Shown: positions 62,963 to 64,000 of the stretch, piece after piece
How positions within the stretch are numbered: position 1 is the stretch's first letter
How the letters are laid out: every line of letters begins with the position of its first letter
Source: Tetrahymena thermophila SB210
Lineage: Eukaryota; Ciliophora; Oligohymenophorea; Hymenostomatida; Tetrahymenidae
DNA length: 64,000 nt
Reading direction: 5' to 3'
NCBI RefSeq assembly: GCF_000189635.1
Contig: NW_002476178.1
Coordinates: 372,001-436,000 of the forward strand
The notes under the pieces: generated by a model
Told to the model about the DNA's origin: nothing
Database searches by the model: none
What the model saw: only the letters and a program-made list of their open reading frames with translations
Translations under genes and position numbers: made by a program

Positions 62963-64000
62963 ATGAATCAAGGCTTATTCAACTAGAGTCCTAACTATGG
63001 GTAGTTTTACATTGCAAGTGCTTAGCCTATGCTCATCTTTCCGTAACCAAATTAAATAGCAAATAAATTAGCATACAACGAATTCCCTAATTACGTTCCT
63101 ATAGCATAACCTTGTATTATTTCTCCTGTGCCAAACATTTATTATATCCCTTAATAGGTTGTTTATTCATCTTAAGAAGAATAATAGAAAGCAATTAAGA
63201 GTCCGGTCAAAATGAATGAAATAAAAAGCGTCGCGCAGCCCTTTTAATCTTTTATAAATGAAAATGCAAAGTTTATTAACAAGCAACATGAATAATAATG
63301 CAATGAAAATAGTAAAAACGATATATGCCAAGATATTTAACAGCAAACATTTAAAAAAAACTCCGACTAAAGCTATTTAAATAGAAACTAACAGGAGTAA
63401 CTTTCTGAAAATAAATTTTGTTCAGATATTAACAATCAGAAACTAAATTACATGTAAAATTATGTTGATTACTCGGATGACAGTAAAGATTCTAAACTTA
63501 AAAAAAAATGTAAAGAAAACTAATAACTTACAGAAGGAAGTGTAAATTTTGCAAATAAGTGCTTCGAGCATTAGTAATCCATAAAAAAAGGTTTGCATTA
63601 AAAATCAAAATTTATTATTTAGAAAAGCTAGGCTGGCTTTAGAATAAAAAGTTATAACCAGAGATTAAATTAAAACAACAATATTTAGTTAATTTGCACA
63701 TTAGGAAGGTCGTTGTAATTATAAAATGACTAAAATGAATTTCATAGCCGGTCAGTTAGATATGAAAATACTTGTACCTCTGCTGATTCACCATTTAATC
63801 AATTAAAAGAAGGTGAAAATAAGCCTCTTAATTTAAAACAAGCTAATAGTTATGAAAAAAAAAAAAAATTAAAAAATCTAGAAAAAGATTATTAAAAAAT
63901 CCAAAATAACTTTTAAGTGAAAAATGAGTTCAACCTTAACACCTAAGAATCAAAAAAAATAAATTAATAAATTGGTGTAAGGGAAAAGTCTTCCAGTTAA
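62963..64000 (+). CDS. Q/N/K-rich protein of unknown function (5' part; continues past right edge)
   Basis: 346 codons open from ATG 62963 to the end of the window, intronless so far, with many TAA/TAG Gln codons. The N-terminus (MNQGLFNQSPNYGQFYIASA) is rich in Gln, Tyr, Pro and Ile up to about residue 80; the rest is hydrophilic, rich in Lys, Asn, Gln and Ser. No signal peptide, membrane segment or known domain is seen. Its Tyr/Pro/Gln-rich start followed by a low-complexity body resembles the gene at 6801, which could mean a distant relation, but no shared motif is firm. Confidence 0.75.

Overview
This window is AT-rich nuclear DNA from a ciliate, most likely Tetrahymena or a close relative. 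Several long coding regions read through only if TAA and TAG mean glutamine and TGA is the sole stop. Introns are short, AT-rich and GT...AG. Most long ORFs found with the standard code are shadows. Organism identity is inference; the code is seen directly.

Layout. (1) 1-2130, minus: 5' part of a protein with two cyclic-nucleotide-binding domains. (2) 6801-9239, plus: an intronless Q/N/S-rich protein of 812 residues. (3) 9326-9754, minus: an ORF that looks like a decayed serine hydroxymethyltransferase fragment. (4) 12.2-17.8 kb: a local tandem array with three copies of a small two-hydrophobic-segment protein (one frameshifted, one with a lost start), interrupted by a ~1.2 kb insert with mobile-element-like ORFs. 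(5) 18377-20323, plus: an intronless Q-rich protein of 648 residues. (6) 20.85-58.62 kb: the main feature, an array of four intact paralogous genes (here A-D), all minus. Each has nine exons encoding a signal peptide, an ectodomain, cysteine-rich furin/growth-factor-receptor-like repeats and a C-terminal multi-pass membrane domain. Each is followed on its 5' side by a decayed pseudogene of the same family. (7) 58.6-62.96 kb: no gene seen. (8) 62963-64000, plus: 5' part of another Q-rich intronless protein.

The four array genes have identical lengths for exons 1-8 (196, 95, 13, 113, 63, 52, 116 and 181 nt) and differ in exon 9. Exon 9 carries 2, 5, 1 and 2 copies of an exact 285-nt (95-residue) cysteine-rich repeat in A, B, C and D. 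A resembles C and B resembles D, so the array grew by duplicating an 18-19 kb two-gene block; the junction holds a ~60 bp palindromic filler. A has an early TGA that removes its cytoplasmic tail. All four genes also carry a conserved, frame-breaking 34-nt segment inside intron 4, bounded by good splice sites, which may be a poison exon. A 143-bp mariner-type MITE lies in pseudogene D'.

The A-D array looks like a lineage-specific, diversifying family of cell-surface receptor-like proteins. No ligand or pathway can be assigned from sequence.
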